Part shown: piece after piece, positions 33,310 through 44,853 of the stretch | How the letters are laid out: every line of letters begins with the position of its first letter | Numbering within the stretch: position 1 is the stretch's first letter | From: Rhipicephalus microplus | Lineage: Eukaryota; Arthropoda; Arachnida; Ixodida; Ixodidae | DNA: 64,000 bases | Assembly (NCBI RefSeq): GCF_043290135.1 | Contig: NW_027464601.1 | Span: forward strand, 6,950,501 to 7,014,500 | Direction of reading: 5' to 3' | Notes under the pieces: generated by a model | Told to the model about the DNA's origin: nothing | The model's database searches: none | Seen by the model: only the letters and a program-made list of their open reading frames with translations | Translations under genes and position numbers: made by a program

Positions 33310-36300
33310 TCAAGAGGACAAAGAACGTCGCATGAAGGGCTTCATACGGGAGACATGGACGACCTCTGTAGTTCGATAACGGCGATCTGCTGGGGCTACA
33401 AGTGGCGTCACGCGATAATTCACTGGTGAAGTCTCTTCAAGAACTGTGTACGGTCTGATAAACCGAGGCTGAAATTTGTCACACAAACCAGGTGTGCGAA
33501 CAGGCGTCAAAAGGAGCACTTCGTCTCCAGGTTGGAAGGATACATCACGATGCGATTCATCATAAACTAGCTTTCTGTCTTGGTGGCGGGCTTCAGTGTT
33601 TATACGAGCTCGTTGGAGGCACTGTACGAGTCGTGAAACGTATTCCTCTGAAGAGGATGGAGATGAATTCGCTTGGCAGGTAAAGAAGGAGACGTCCAGG
33701 AAAGAAGTAGGGGAGCGTTCATAAACTAGGTAAAATGGCGAGTAGCCGGTTGTTCGCTGAATGGCCGTATTGTAGGCGAAAGTGACGAATGGTAGAACAA
33801 CGTCCCAGTTTTTGTGGTCTGGTTGAATATAGGCGGCGATCATGTCAGCAAGAGTGCGGTGGAATCGCTCAGTGAGGCCGTTAGTCTGGGGATGATAACT
33901 AGAGGCAGTCTTGTGAGTTGTGCCGGAGGCCTGAAGAAGTTTGTTCACTAGTTGTGACAGAAAGGCCCTTCCACGGTCACTGAGCAACACACGTGGAGCA
34001 CCATGACGCAGTATAATGGCTCGGAGGATGAAATCGGCAATCTCAGAAGCTGAACCTGTAGTAACGGATGCCGTCTCGGCGTAGCGCGTCAAATGGTCAA
34101 TGGCTGTTACTATCCACCGGTTTCCAGCAGCACTGACTGGGAGGGGGCCATAAATATCGACGCCTACAACTTCGAATGGTGTGGCTGGGCACAGAAGAGG
34201 CTGTAGTGTACCGGCGCGAGCAGATGTTGGTAGTTTTCTACATTGGCAGGTAGTGCAGGACCCGACGTACCGAGCTACACTAGTGGTAATGCCTGGCCAA
34301 TAAAACCGACTTCGAAGGCGATCATAGGTTTTATGGTAACCAAGGTGACCAGCAGTCGGATGGTCATGAAGTGCCCTGAGGACTTCGGACCGAAGCGATC
34401 GGGGTAGAATGGGAACCCAGCGCTGACCGTCAGGATGGTAAATTTTGCGGTACAGCACCGAGTTGTCCAGCTTGAATTGCGAGAGTTGGCGACGGAGCCT
34501 TGCATTAGGTGGACGGGAACTGCCAGTGAGGCAGCCTATTCGTCGACAGTATGGGTCAGCCAACTGTCGAGAAGGAAAATCGTGCGGGTCGTCCGCAGGC
34601 AGCTGGTCCATAGAGGCGAGAGAGGAAACCGCAGTAGGCGTGGACTCCGAGGGCGTGTTGTGCAAATTGATGGTGGAAACCCCGAGTGGAGTCGCTGGTA
34701 GTGGGCAGCGAGAAAGAGCATCGGCGTCACTATGCTTCCTGCCACACTTGTACACGATCTCAAAATCATAATCTTGGAGGCGTAGAATCCAGCGTCCGAG
34801 GCGTCCCGACAAGTTCTTGAGTGTCGAAAGCCAACATAAAGCATGGTGGTCGGTCACAATGGTGAAATGGCGGCCATGCAGATATGGACGAAATTTCTGT
34901 ACTGACCAAACGATGGCGAGGCACTCCTGCTCGGTGATCGTGTAGTTCCTCTCGACTGCGGAGAGGACGCGGCTGGCGTATGCAACGACTCGCTCTCACG
35001 AAGAGTTGTCGCGTTGCAGGAGCACGGCTCCTAAACCGCGGCCGCTAGCGTCTGTGTGCAGGAAGGTCGGTGCATCATCGTGAAAATGAGCAAGTACAGG
35101 GTCGGTCGTGAGGGCACTCTTCAACCTGTCGAAAGCCGATTCACATTCCTGAAACCACCGAAAGGGCATACCGGAAGCAAGTAGCTTATGAAGTGGTGCG
35201 GCTATGGAGGCAAAGTTTTGTATGAATCGCCGAAAGTAAGAGGTGAGACCAAGGAAACTTCGCAAATCTTTTAGTTTGTCAGGGCGAGGGAAGCGGAGCA
35301 CTGCAGCAGTTTTATCAGGGTCTAGGCGAATTCCGTCCTTGCTCACAACATGACCGAGTACCTTGATAGATCTGCTGGCGAAATGGCACTTTTTTTTGTT
35401 AATTTGAAGACCAGCGCCCGCAAGACAAGTCAGGACCTCGTCCAAGCGTTGCAGATGTTGAGGAAACGTCGATGAAAAGACAACAGTGTCATCGAGGTAA
35501 CATAGGCAAGTCTTCCATTTCAGGCCACGCAGCACGGTGTCAATCATGCGCTCAAACGTTGCGGGCGCGTTGCATAGACCGAACGGCATAACATTAAATT
35601 CGTATAGGCCGTCCGGGGTTGCAAACGCAGTTTTTTCTTTATCATCTTCGTGCATGGGGATTTGCCAATAGCCGGAACGCAAGTCGAGGCTCGAAAAGTA
35701 TTCAGCCCCCTGTAAGGAATCTGGGGCGTCGTCGATGCGTGGCATGGGATATACGTCCTTTCTAGTGATCTTATTGAGTGCTCAGTAATCGACACAAAAT
35801 CGTACGGAACCGTCTTTTTTACGTACCAGAACGATGGGCGACGACCAAGGACTGGTTGAGGGTCGGATTATCTCCCGTTGGAGCATATCGTCTACGTTTT
35901 CTTCAATGATTTTTCGTTCAGCTAGAGAGACGCGGTACGGACGGCGATGCACAATTGATGTTCCGTCGGTCTGAATACGATGTGCTGTAGCAGTTGTCTG
36001 GCCCAGGGTGGATGAATTAACGTCAAAAGAGTTTGCATGCTTTTCCAACAAATCAAGCAGCTGCTGCTTCTGTGAGTCATTCAAGTCTTTGTTGATGGCT
36101 GCTGTAAAGGCCGAGGAAGCAGCATTATCTGCAGGATGGCCTTTAGAGGAGACAGGGGTAAGAGGCACAACGCACACAGGCTGCAGATCGGCAACGCAGG
36201 CGACAGTAGTGCCCCGTGGCAGTAAAATTTTATCTTGTGTGGTGTTGGTAGCAGCGAGGACAGTTGATCCATTGTTGAAGCGAGCCACACCTGATGCCAG

Positions 36301-36796
36301 AGCTATGCCTTTATTAAGGCAACACGGTGACGGAGTGACCAAAATGTCACCAGAGTCGACGTCGTTGGACAAAACTGTCACTAATTGATGTTCGTTTGGT
36401 GGTAACTCGATGTCTACTGCAGCGATGAGTCGAAGTGGCCTGTAGGTTTCGTCGTTGAGCAAGTGGTCTGTGTCAGTAAGATGGACGACACGTTGTGCAC
36501 AGCAAATAGCCGCAGAAGCAGAGGAAAAAAAAGTCCCAGCCTAAAATGAGTTCATGGGAGCACGGGGATAGCACAGCAAATTCTATATGATGAAGAATTT
36601 CGTCGATTAGTACACGGGCAGTACAGAGAGCGGAAGGGCGAATCATTGTACCCTGGGCTGTAACCAGTGTCGTTCCATCATAAGGCGTCGTGACGTTTCG
36701 AAGACGGGCACACAAATCAGCACGAATAACAGAAAACGCAGCCCCAGTGTCCACCAAAGCATCAACGTCCACTCCCTCAACTGTGACCGCAATCAT
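33310..36796 (-). pseudogene. pol: Gypsy pol: protease, RT, RNase H, integrase
   Basis: Protease (from 36796) has VDALVDTGAAFSVI with the catalytic DTGA and later LILGWDF. A T8 run at about 36523-36530 causes a one-base frameshift, after which RT reads on from 36462. RT contains RRPYRVSLAERKII, the FSSLDLRSGYWQIPM block, FGLCNAPATFERMID and the CYLDD catalytic box. RNase H has FLHTDASGRGLGAVL. Integrase has the HHCC zinc region (H...GHLGYHKTYDRLRSRFYW, then CTTCQCRK) and the D, D, E residues in VVGVDIYGPL, LLSDRGRAF and NGLTERFHRT. In-frame TGA codons lie at 35782-35784 and 34996-34998. The frame is otherwise open to 33310, so decay is slight. Confidence 0.95.
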
Positions 36797-36866
36797 ATTG
36801 TAGGGGCGCGCTGGAGGAATTGGAGTCCTGTGTTGGAATGCAGTTTGTCATCCAAAACTGCGTCGC

Positions 36867-38156
36867 TTAGTTTTCCGGACGCCGATCAGAAGTAAGGGAA
36901 GCAGGCTGAAGAGGAGAAGAAGAGCGCCGGTAAGGCGACGGTGAACGGCGTCGGGTTGATCGGTGACTACTGCGCAGTTCACCCGATGCTGGCGGAGATG
37001 GAGACCGACGCGGCGGTGACGAATAACGGCGGCCCTGGTACAAGGCTCCTGCGGTATAGTCCCGTTCGCGTATATCATACCCTCGGCGCTCGTCTTGGTG
37101 GCGCTTGCAGCAAAAGCGTGCAATGTGACCACGATAGCCACAATAATAGCACGTAGGCCGAGTCAATCGATGAGTAGGGTAGTAGCTTGCGCTAACTGCA
37201 CCAGGAGAGAGAGAAGTCAGAGGGACAGGTGACGGCTCACGCGGTGGTGATGAAAAGCTCGTGGGAAAGCTTGTGGCAGGTGCGGCAGCAACCGACGCGT
37301 ACGTTCGTGGCGGGGACGTCGAGCTGACGGTGCCTGGTGGTGCGGCGGCGGTGTGCGGGAACGATGGGAGAGTACGAGCGACAGTGGGCTGCAGGTGGGA
37401 CATGTGGGTCATGGACGTGAGCTCTTCCCTGATGACATCCCGCAAAGACGTTGAAGAGGACTGAACGGGACATACTGAAGGTAGTGTGAATCCCATTGAT
37501 TCTAATTCTTCACTTATAATCGCCCTTATCGTGTCTCGCAGGTTTGGATCAGTCGTAATACGGGCCGCGTCACTGTCTGATTGTAGGCGCATAGACTCAA
37601 GTTCTTCGAGGCGCTGACAGGTTGTCGCAACGTCAGCAACAGTAGCCGGATTCTGGATCGCAAGGGCATTGAATGCGACGGGTGCAATCCCCTTAAGAAG
37701 CCGGCGCACCTTGTCTGATTCTGTCAAGGGTGTGTCAACCCGGCGGCAAAGTGAAAGAACATCCTCGATGTAGGATGCGTACGACTCCCCGATGTGCTGT
37801 TTCCGAGTCGCGAGAGCTTTCTTTGCGAGAGCCGAACGAACAGCCGGTGGGCCAAAGACATGGCGAAGCTGATCTTTGAAGGCTGACCAGTCGGGGATGT
37901 CGATGAAGTGGTTGAGGAACCACGTCTTCGCGACACCCGTGAGGTAGAATGACACGTGAGCGAGTTTGTAGGTGTTATCCCACCGGTTAGCAGCGCCGAC
38001 ACGTTCGAAATCGTCCAGCCATTCTTCCACATCTTCCCCGCGCATACCAGCGAAGGGATGGGGCTCACGCTGGAGGCTGTTGATGTCGTGAGAAGGTGCG
38101 GCACGCGGTGGTTGAGTGGGAACGGCTGCAGCACCGGCCTCATCTTGGTGCGACAT
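36867..38156 (-). CDS. gag: Gypsy gag polyprotein, intact
   Basis: Codes for 429 residues from ATG 38156 (MSHQDEAGAAAVPTQPPRAA). The frame is open further upstream to 38243, but only with a GTG start inside the likely primer-binding region. The retrotrans_gag core has PFAGMRGEDVEEWLDDFERV and AHVSFYLTGVAKTWFLNHF. A single zinc knuckle CYYCGYRGHIARFC (CX2CX4HX4C) lies near residue 345, followed by an arginine/serine-rich tail (RRSPSPPASG, RRRSPSPYRR) that probably binds RNA. It stops at 36867. Protease lies in another frame starting downstream, so pol expression needs frameshifting or reinitiation. Gag packages the element RNA into cytoplasmic particles. Confidence 0.93.
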   Translation of the reverse strand: MSHQDEAGAAAVPTQPPRAAPSHDINSLQREPHPFAGMRGEDVEEWLDDFERVGAANRWDNTYKLAHVSFYLTGVAKTWFLNHFIDIPDWSAFKDQLRHVFGPPAVRSALAKKALATRKQHIGESYASYIEDVLSLCRRVDTPLTESDKVRRLLKGIAPVAFNALAIQNPATVADVATTCQRLEELESMRLQSDSDAARITTDPNLRDTIRAIISEELESMGFTLPSVCPVQSSSTSLRDVIREELTSMTHMSHLQPTVARTLPSFPHTAAAPPGTVSSTSPPRTYASVAAAPATSFPTSFSSPPREPSPVPLTSLSPGAVSASYYPTHRLTRPTCYYCGYRGHIARFCCKRHQDERRGYDIRERDYTAGALYQGRRYSSPPRRSPSPPASGELRSSHRSTRRRSPSPYRRSSSPLQPASLTSDRRPEN

Positions 38157-38256
38157 ATTTCCGGACACCTGGCCCAAGCGGCGACCTGAACGTAGCTCCA
38201 GGGCGTAGAGTGGTCGAAAGGATGGCGGGGGATCTAACAGCACTCTCCACCACGTA

Positions 38257-38424
38257 TGAAGTCTTGGTTTGGATTACCTTTTATTAGGCCCGAGGAACCG
38301 GCAGCCGACAGCTACGATGAATGAGCCAAGATGATGATGCTACGCGACAACGATGAGGATGCATGAGCCACACTTGATAATGATGATAATGTACCGGTGA
38401 AGAGGATGCGTATACTAAATGCCC

Positions 38425-38427
<3 letters not shown>
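38257..38427 (-). repeat. Gypsy 5' LTR (171 bp)
   Basis: The pair of 33097-33267. Just inside it, in element orientation, TACGTGGTGGAGAGTGCTG follows. A TGG four bases in could begin the tRNA primer-binding site, but I cannot name the primer tRNA. Confidence 0.95.

Positions 38428-38521
<94 letters not shown>
38428..38521. repeat. (TA)n microsatellite, right flank of the gypsy element
   Basis: About 47 uninterrupted TA units. It joins the gypsy LTR on the left and a 5'-truncated SINE on the right. Confidence 0.97.
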
Positions 38522-38522
<1 letters not shown>

Positions 38523-38527
38523 CTTTT

Positions 38528-38645
38528 TGATGGAGGCGAAAATGTTGTAGACCTGCGTGCTCAGATTCGGGGTGCACGTTAAAGAACCCCAGGTGTTCGA
38601 AATTTGGTAGTTCTGGGACGTTAAACCTCGCATATCAAGCAATCA
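38528..38645 (+). mobile_element. tRNA-derived SINE (Ruka-like), 3' half only
   Basis: Begins inside the SINE at GATGGAGGCGAAAATGTTG and runs to GGACGTTAAACCTCGCATAT and CAAGCAATCAAC. The tRNA-like head with both polymerase III boxes is absent. Where it should be lies the (TA)n tract. Confidence 0.88.
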
Positions 38646-39705
38646 ACTCACGACCACTCAGTCAGCCTGCGCGTGCACTAAGCACTACACCACACCACGC
38701 TACGGAACCGTTTGAAAGGAAACAGGCTTGTGTAGGCACGGGCGTGAACATTCCTGCAGTTACACCAAATAATGGGTACTTTACTCCACAAGGAGGAAAG
38801 TGCCCCTCGTTGCGGTGCCGTGTGCAATCTTTTGCGCACATTTCGTCTTTTGAAGGAGCAAAGAACTCTTTCCGTAGTAACTGCGCAGCTACTCCGGAAA
38901 ACATATTAGAGTGTATGTGCGCGTGTACATCTCTGTGAGTTCATGCTTGCTGCGAGAGAGAGAACTAAGAAGCGCTGCGCATGTGCTTTTCTGTCAGAGT
39001 TGTATTTTTAGCTGTAAAAGACCACTTAAGTTGAATGAAAACCAACTAGGTCGACCCCTACTTAGGCCTTCATCATGCAAAAAAAACACGGTCTTTCACC
39101 TTCTCCCTGGTCCGCGGTGGGTCAAGCTGCGAGTTAAGCTTAGAAGCTGGGCTCCCCACTCTTCTAGAGTCCACTGCTTTATTCTTCGCCACTTTTCAAA
39201 CTGCTGCCATTGCTTCTAGTTACGGAATGCAAGCCTGATGAGATTTATCAGAGACTGAAGCGCTAACCTTTTTGTGACGCTTCTAGTACGGCAGAACTAA
39301 AGCATTTAAAAAGATTTATCACAATAATCGACTCACAGCAGCTTCGTTAAAGCAGCAGTGAGGATATTCATTTTTATGAAAAAAAAAACACTTTTCATGA
39401 AGCAGAAAATGCTCTAACTGGTTTTTAAAACGATTGCTCGTTCTCATCTATAACAAAGCAAGTACAAGACGCTTTCGCGCCTTGTACTGTACCCCACTTT
39501 GCAATTCTACAGCACAAGGCGCGAAAGAGTCTCACAGGTGGCCCGCACCACAAGCATCGTTCAGGGACAACCGTCACAGCAGAAATTTAGGAAACAGCTT
39601 ACTTCAACAAAACATTCTCCGGTAACATGTTTATTTCCTCGTAACAATATAAATGAGTAATTACTGTGGTGAAGGAAAACTTCGCCTTATATAGTTATCG
39701 GTTTC
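38646..39705. other. No supported gene
   Basis: Short frames such as 38662-38904 minus and 38911-39219 plus show no domain. Nothing else is recognised. Confidence 0.4.
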
Positions 39706-39953
39706 ATTGATGATTTGATTTATATGTGGTGTTTAACATCTCAAAATCACCATGTGATTATGAGAGACGCCGTAGTGGAGGGCTCCGGAAATTGTGACCA
39801 CCTGGGGTTCTTTAACGCGCACCCAAATCTGAACACATGGGCCTACAACATTACCACCTCGGTCGGAAATGCAGCCACCCCAGCCGGGATTCGACGCCAC
39901 GACCTGCGGGTCAGCAGCCGAGTACCTTAGCCAGTAGACCACCGTGGCGGGGC
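39706..39953 (-). mobile_element. tRNA-derived SINE (Ruka-like), full length with target duplication
   Basis: On the minus strand it begins CCCCGCCACGGTGGTCTACT (A-box region), has the B-box-like region GTGGCGTCGAATCCCGGC, and ends TAAACACCACATATAAATCA. It is flanked by a 13-bp duplication with one difference, AGTTATCGGTTTC (39693-39705) and AGTTATTGGTTTC (39954-39966). This defines the borders and shows insertion by target-primed retrotransposition. Confidence 0.93.
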
Positions 39954-39966
39954 AGTTATTGGTTTC

Positions 39967-41827
39967 CCCAGCCTGCAGCTGACAGTGACCTCAGCCAAAA
40001 GTGGGAGGGAGGCTCAGCCCCCCAACATTTCTCCGTGAAGGGCTTGCGCCCCCCTTGCCACCCCCCCAGGTGGTACGCCTGTGTGCTCTCCCTCTTCTTC
40101 TTCTGTACCCTCATGAGATGTAATAAACATCCATCTGTCCTGCAAGAGTACATCTCCTCACTACAAAAGATGGGACCGGTGACGAGGGCCAGCTAGCAGT
40201 AGAGTCCGGTTGGACCTGGTCCCAAAAACAGAAGTTTGATCCCTCAACAACGCGCAAGATTGGAAGAAATCGATGTGGCACCGTTTGATTTTGCATACGA
40301 ATTTGTGAGAGGGATGTGGTGCTTTCCCCAAAGTTTTCACTGTGCTACGCATACATGAGTTATACAGGAGCTTTCCTGGCTTCCCGGCCCAGATCCAAGC
40401 ATGTGGAGATAGAGGCACGATGGTTCAATCATTGAGACATCATTTAGTGAAGTCTGTTCCTCAAGGGATAACGTGGTGCACTCGACCAGAGGAGACGTGC
40501 TTGATAATTTAGGGCAGTTAGTCAGACTGTTGAAAAGTACCAATAGATGTCGCTGTGGGAACAGTCACAAGTTGTGAAGAGTATCACCGAGGAGACATGT
40601 GACCACCTCTTACTGCGAACGAAAACGAAACGTCAGCGCTGCTGCCTAGGTGGAGTGAATCGTCAAGCTGGTGAAGTGATAGGAGCTTCTAGCAGTATAG
40701 TGCAATAAGGCCCAGATAAGAGGTGGATCTGGTGGTGAACATCCGATTTGTTTTTAATATAAATGTGATATCTAAATAGCTGCTAGTTCTTTCTGAAGCC
40801 AACGATTGCCGCATTGCTCTTTCTGTAAATGATAAATGCAAAACGTTCCAGCGCAGTGTCCTTGCACGGCGGTCGAACCGAATCAACAAATGTTTAGGTT
40901 ACGATAATCTCCCTCGTTTGCCAGTGTCGACTTGATCGAGTGCATCCAACAAACGCTGATGTGGCAGGACGAAAGCTTGACAACAAGAAGCGATGCGTTA
41001 ACTCGCACAATGTCAGAGCGGCTCGTTTGTCCCAACGCACAGCGGTGATTCATTGATTCTGTAGCTCTTTCTCATAAAGCCTTTAGGCAAATTAGTAAAG
41101 CCATGTTGCTGGCGAGCTTTTGTAAGTGTTCAGCACACCACCCTAGAGCAAGTATCGGACATCTTTAGGAGTTTCAGGCACCACGTATAAGGGGAACGTT
41201 CCTATTTTCTAACTGAAACGGAAACACGAACAACGTGCTACTACACATACAACGACTTAAATAACAACAGTGGTCATCTCTCTACTCTACAGAGAGGGAT
41301 GAGCAAGTTCGTGAACCATAGCGCTTCTGTCGGCGCGCAATTCACGAGTAACTGGTGAGCCGCCTTAACACTAATTCAACAAGTGGGTGTCCCAACCGTA
41401 AAAATCTTTTTTTTACTTTTTCCGCCACGCAGGCGCATGCGCGAAGCCAGAGGCAGCGGACAAAGTGTCGTAGGGTCCGCATAGACGCGAGTGAAATTGT
41501 ACGGGTTAATGGGTCATCGAAGCCATCACATTCCGTACTAAACTTTTCTTTTCTAAGCACACCGTGTATATCTTTAGCGGTCTCTCTCGGTGGACGGTCT
41601 TTGGCAATATGTAGAGAGCATGTGGTCGTAGGCCTGTGAGTCCCTGGCACATGTTCTCTCCTGTACGGGCAATGGTTTTGGTGACACCTCAGACATATGA
41701 GTGAGCAGGGTTTCTGTTATGATGTTAATTCATGGGCCGGTCCCCCAATTTCATGGCGAGCCTTGACACGATTTCAGAATAATGGTTCTTTGGTACCTGT
41801 TCTTGGTTAGTTCCCTCTATACTTTGG
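39967..41827. other. No supported gene
   Basis: A C-rich repeat edge (GCCCCCCTTGCCACCCCCCC near 40052-40070) is similar in style to the one near 52190-52310. The overlapping frames at 41342-41650 (minus) and 41355-41639 (plus) have no recognisable domain. No RNA gene was found. Confidence 0.4.
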
Positions 41828-42389
41828 CGCGGAGCCGAACCACGAGATTGAAGTAACTAGAAAAATAAGAATGGGGTGGAGCACATTCAGCCAGCACTCT
41901 TAAATCTTGACTGGCCGATTGCCACTATCCCTCAAGAGGAAAGTATATAACAGCTGCATCTTGCTGCTACACAGCTACGGAGCAGAAACCTTGAAGTCAC
42001 AAAGAAGGTTCAGCTTAAATTGAGGACGACGCAACGAGCGAGGGAAAGGAAAATGATCGCTGTAACATTAAGAGACAAGAAGAGAGAGAGTGGATCAGAA
42101 TAGAAATCGGGGTTAATGATATCATCTTTGAAATTAAGAAGAAATGAACATCCGCCGGGCATGTAACGCGTAAGCAGGATAATCACAGGTCATTAAGGAC
42201 TTCTTCTCTGGGAATCGATTGGATTCGCAGAGAAGGCAAGAGAAGGCGAGAAAAAGTAAAGTGGGTGGATGAGATTAGAAAGTTTGCGGGTATAAAGTGA
42301 CAGCACCAAGCACAGGACCGAGTTGACTGGCGGATCATGGAATAGGTCTTTGTCCTGCAGTACACGTAGCCAGGCTGATGATGATGATG
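41828..42389 (+). mobile_element. RTE-like LINE 3' fragment, strongly decayed
   Basis: Aligns along its whole length with 505-1065 (GGAGCCGAACCACGAGATTG at the left, CAGGCTGATGATGATGATG at the right), with many substitutions and indels. The right end coincides exactly with the (GAT)n end of the first copy, confirming that end as the family's 3' terminus. No open frame remains beyond about 60 residues. Confidence 0.9.
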
Positions 42390-42529
42390 TCTCTGGCGTT
42401 ATTAGTCGACTGAATGAATTTCGGGAAAAGAAAGAGCCCCCCCCCCCTCTGGGTCTCTCCCTTGACTACGTGTACGTTGCATACTATTTCATAAAACCAG
42501 TTGAATTTGGAGTTGAATCAAGCCAGCTT

Positions 42530-43059
42530 TACACGACATGATGAATCGGCACCCGGTCCAGATAAGATCGCTACCAAGGCCCTAAGGAACCTGAATGACA
42601 AATCAATAGAGCACCTCACCGAGCTCATCAACAAGTACAAGAACAACCGAAATGTTCCAGAACACCACCATAATCTTCATTCCCAAGCCTGAAAAGCCAC
42701 CCACGTTCGACAATATTTGACTCATCTCGCTCACTTTTAGTGGTCATGATAGCCGAGCACACAATCCTGAACAGGCTCTCCCGGTGTTTGAAAGACAAAG
42801 ACGTGTATACCCACAACATGATAGGCTTCAAACTTGGGCTTTCTACTCAAAATTCTATAAAGATATTCAAGGATCTGGTCATCGATCGCAACACGAAAGA
42901 CACGAGAGCAATTCTTGGGCTTGCCTTGGAGATGGCTTTCGACAGCATCTCACATTCTTATGTTCTAGGAACGATCTCGAGCCTTGGTCTTGGCAATAAC
43001 TTTTATGACTACACGAGATCTTTCTTAGCGGGCAGAGGAGCCATCCTCAAAGTGGGAGA
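42530..43059 (+). pseudogene. Old I-like LINE, left part (RT N-terminal half)
   Basis: The reading crosses frames: HDESAPGPDKIATKALRNLN, then FIPKPEKPPTF, then NRLSRCLKDKDVYTHNMIGF and RNTKDTRAILGLALEMAFDS. The expected first catalytic aspartate (LDLEKAFD in relatives) reads LALEMAFD, so it is lost. It ends mid-gene at 43059 with LKVGE. The continuation lies at 50284, on the far side of a 7.2-kb LINE insertion. The element is old, with stops and frameshifts. Confidence 0.85.
43047..43059. repeat. Target duplication, left copy (13 bp)
   Basis: TCAAAGTGGGAGA, repeated at 50271-50283. It borders the I-clade LINE at 43060-50270. Confidence 0.92.
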
Positions 43060-43587
43060 GCCCGCAGGGGCGCCTGCGCAAGTAGGCGTTTGGTGTGTAG
43101 CGACACCACGGACCCGAGCTAACGGGGGAGTTCTACTCCCTCCCACGCCTAGCCGTGCGTGGCTTTGCCGTGTCCGGGGAAAAGGGGATCCTGGGGGTTC
43201 AGCCGACGCTGGGTGATTGGACCTTTAAGGCCCCCCGGCAGAGGCAACACACCCCTTTGTCCCCGGCTTCACGTAGACGGCACCTCTGGGCTGACCCACC
43301 CAGGAGAAATCGGCAGTCGCCTTTTCCTATCTCTCTCTCCCTATATCTTGGTCTTTTGTTCTCACTTTACATCTTTCCTGTCTTCTCCTCACTTCATTTT
43401 ACTTCCAATTTTTCCTGGCGGCAAGGGTTAACCTTGTGTGGCTATCCAAACTAGGGTAAACCATATTGGGTTATAGTAACTGCGTACTGCTGGCGTTGCG
43501 CAGACATGCCCACATGCTCTGCCACGTCCCCTCGTTGGACTCCGTGGTGGGTGGTAGGCGCCGTTACCGAAAAATACACATTTTCTC

Positions 43588-44853
43588 ATGGGATCCCCGA
43601 CCCCCTCTTTAACTGATCGTGCTTCGAAAAGGGTACGCACCGATGCAACATTCCTACTTTGGCCCAAAAACAAAGAAACTTTTCCAAAATACCATGTCCT
43701 CCACTGCGAACAATCATCTACAAAAGCTAGAGCAATGTCACCCTTCCTTGTAGCCAAGTGCTTGAGAGATACCATTGGAACCGGTTATAAGGCCACGAAG
43801 ATGGCAAGTGGAGATCTGCTTCTCGAATTAAAAGACAAGGAACAGTACAATAAACTCTCGCATCTCGTGGCCTTTGGTAACATCCCTGTCTCTGTGAGCG
43901 CACAGCGTACCATGAATACAGTGAAGGGCGTGGTATCGGACGAAGATTTGATGGCACTGAGTGAAGAAGAGCTCTTTGATGGATGGAAGGATCAAGGTGT
44001 AATACAAGTCCAGCGCATCAAAATCAGACGTAACAACAATGAAATAGCAACAAAGCACTTGATACTCACCTTCAACTCAACCACTTTACCCGAGACTCTC
44101 GAAACTGGCTATGTAAAACTCCATGTCCGACCCTTCATTCCATACCCGAGGCGTTGTTTTAAATGCCAGCGATTTGGTCATTCATCCCAGAGCTGCCGAG
44201 GACAGCTGATGTGTGCTAAGTGTGGCACAACCGGCCACAGTGCTGATGAATGTAGTTATGACGAGATCCTCAGTGCAAACTGCGAAGGTAGCCACCCCGC
44301 ATACTCCAGAGCGTGCCCAGCCTGGAAAAGAGAAAAAGAAATAATAACTATAAAAGTTAAGGAAAATATCACATTCAGGGAAGCAAGACAACGAGTCCCG
44401 TTATCATTAGCACTAAAAATACCTTTTGCCGAAGTGGTGCAACGAGGGGCGGCACCACAAAGGCCCTTGGCAGTTGCCCGGACCACGCCTAGCGTGCCGA
44501 GGCCAATGCCACACGCCCCTGCGGCGGGAGCAGCCAGCGCTGCCCTGCCCACATTCAGCCTGTCCACACCAGTGACCTCTACAAGCTCTGGCAGCAGCCA
44601 GGGCAATCACGAGGCCAAGGGGGCTCCATCAACCCCCAGCTCGGTGGGGACAAAGACTTCGTCGATCGAGGCGAAGTCTAAGCGACGCACAGATCGCTGT
44701 TTAGAGCGGGTGTCCAGTGCCTCGCAAGAGGCTATGGACACCAGTTCAAGCCAAACGGCGCAGGAAGCGCCGAAGGAGCGGCGAGCTTCGCTCGACCGCC
44801 CCAAAAAGGACAGAACGCCGATTACAGGGCCTGACAAAGGCCCTGTAAAATGA
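43588..44853 (+). CDS. I-clade LINE ORF1 protein (zinc-knuckle RNA-binding), intact
   Basis: 421 residues from ATG 43588 (MGSPTPSLTDRASKRVRTDA) to TGA. The N-terminal half is an RNA-recognition-like gag region. Two perfect knuckles follow, CFKCQRFGHSSQSC and CAKCGTTGHSADEC (both CX2CX4HX4C), and a third degenerate one (CEGSHPAYSRACPAW), the usual trio of I-clade ORF1. The C-terminal third is alanine/proline/serine-rich and then lysine-rich (SIEAKSKRRT, DRPKKDRTPI). It would bind the element RNA and chaperone reverse transcription. A 51-bp gap separates it from ORF2. Confidence 0.93.
   Translation: MGSPTPSLTDRASKRVRTDATFLLWPKNKETFPKYHVLHCEQSSTKARAMSPFLVAKCLRDTIGTGYKATKMASGDLLLELKDKEQYNKLSHLVAFGNIPVSVSAQRTMNTVKGVVSDEDLMALSEEELFDGWKDQGVIQVQRIKIRRNNNEIATKHLILTFNSTTLPETLETGYVKLHVRPFIPYPRRCFKCQRFGHSSQSCRGQLMCAKCGTTGHSADECSYDEILSANCEGSHPAYSRACPAWKREKEIITIKVKENITFREARQRVPLSLALKIPFAEVVQRGAAPQRPLAVARTTPSVPRPMPHAPAAGAASAALPTFSLSTPVTSTSSGSSQGNHEAKGAPSTPSSVGTKTSSIEAKSKRRTDRCLERVSSASQEAMDTSSSQTAQEAPKERRASLDRPKKDRTPITGPDKGPVK

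Larger units (their letters stand above)
33097..38427 (-). mobile_element. Ty3/gypsy LTR retrotransposon, nearly complete
   Basis: A 5331-bp element on the minus strand. In element orientation the order is LTR (38427-38257), gag (38156-36867), protease, reverse transcriptase, RNase H and integrase (36796-33310), a purine-rich GTGGGGGAATTGA tract, then LTR (33267-33097). Protease-RT-RNaseH-integrase order is diagnostic of Ty3/gypsy. Pol ends 42 bp before the 3' LTR, so there is no room for an envelope gene. The coding region has two in-frame TGA codons and one homopolymer frameshift, so this copy is not active as read. The LTRs differ at 2 of 171 positions, indicating a recent insertion. The microsatellite flanks hide any target duplication. 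Confidence 0.95.

Noticed and set aside
38284..38642. Frames made of repeated Tyr-Ile
   Set aside because: They are translations of the (TA)n microsatellite.
43155..43454. 99-residue plus frame in the I-clade LINE 5' region
   Set aside because: It lies in the 5' UTR before ORF1, has no domain and is overlapped by another frame of similar length.
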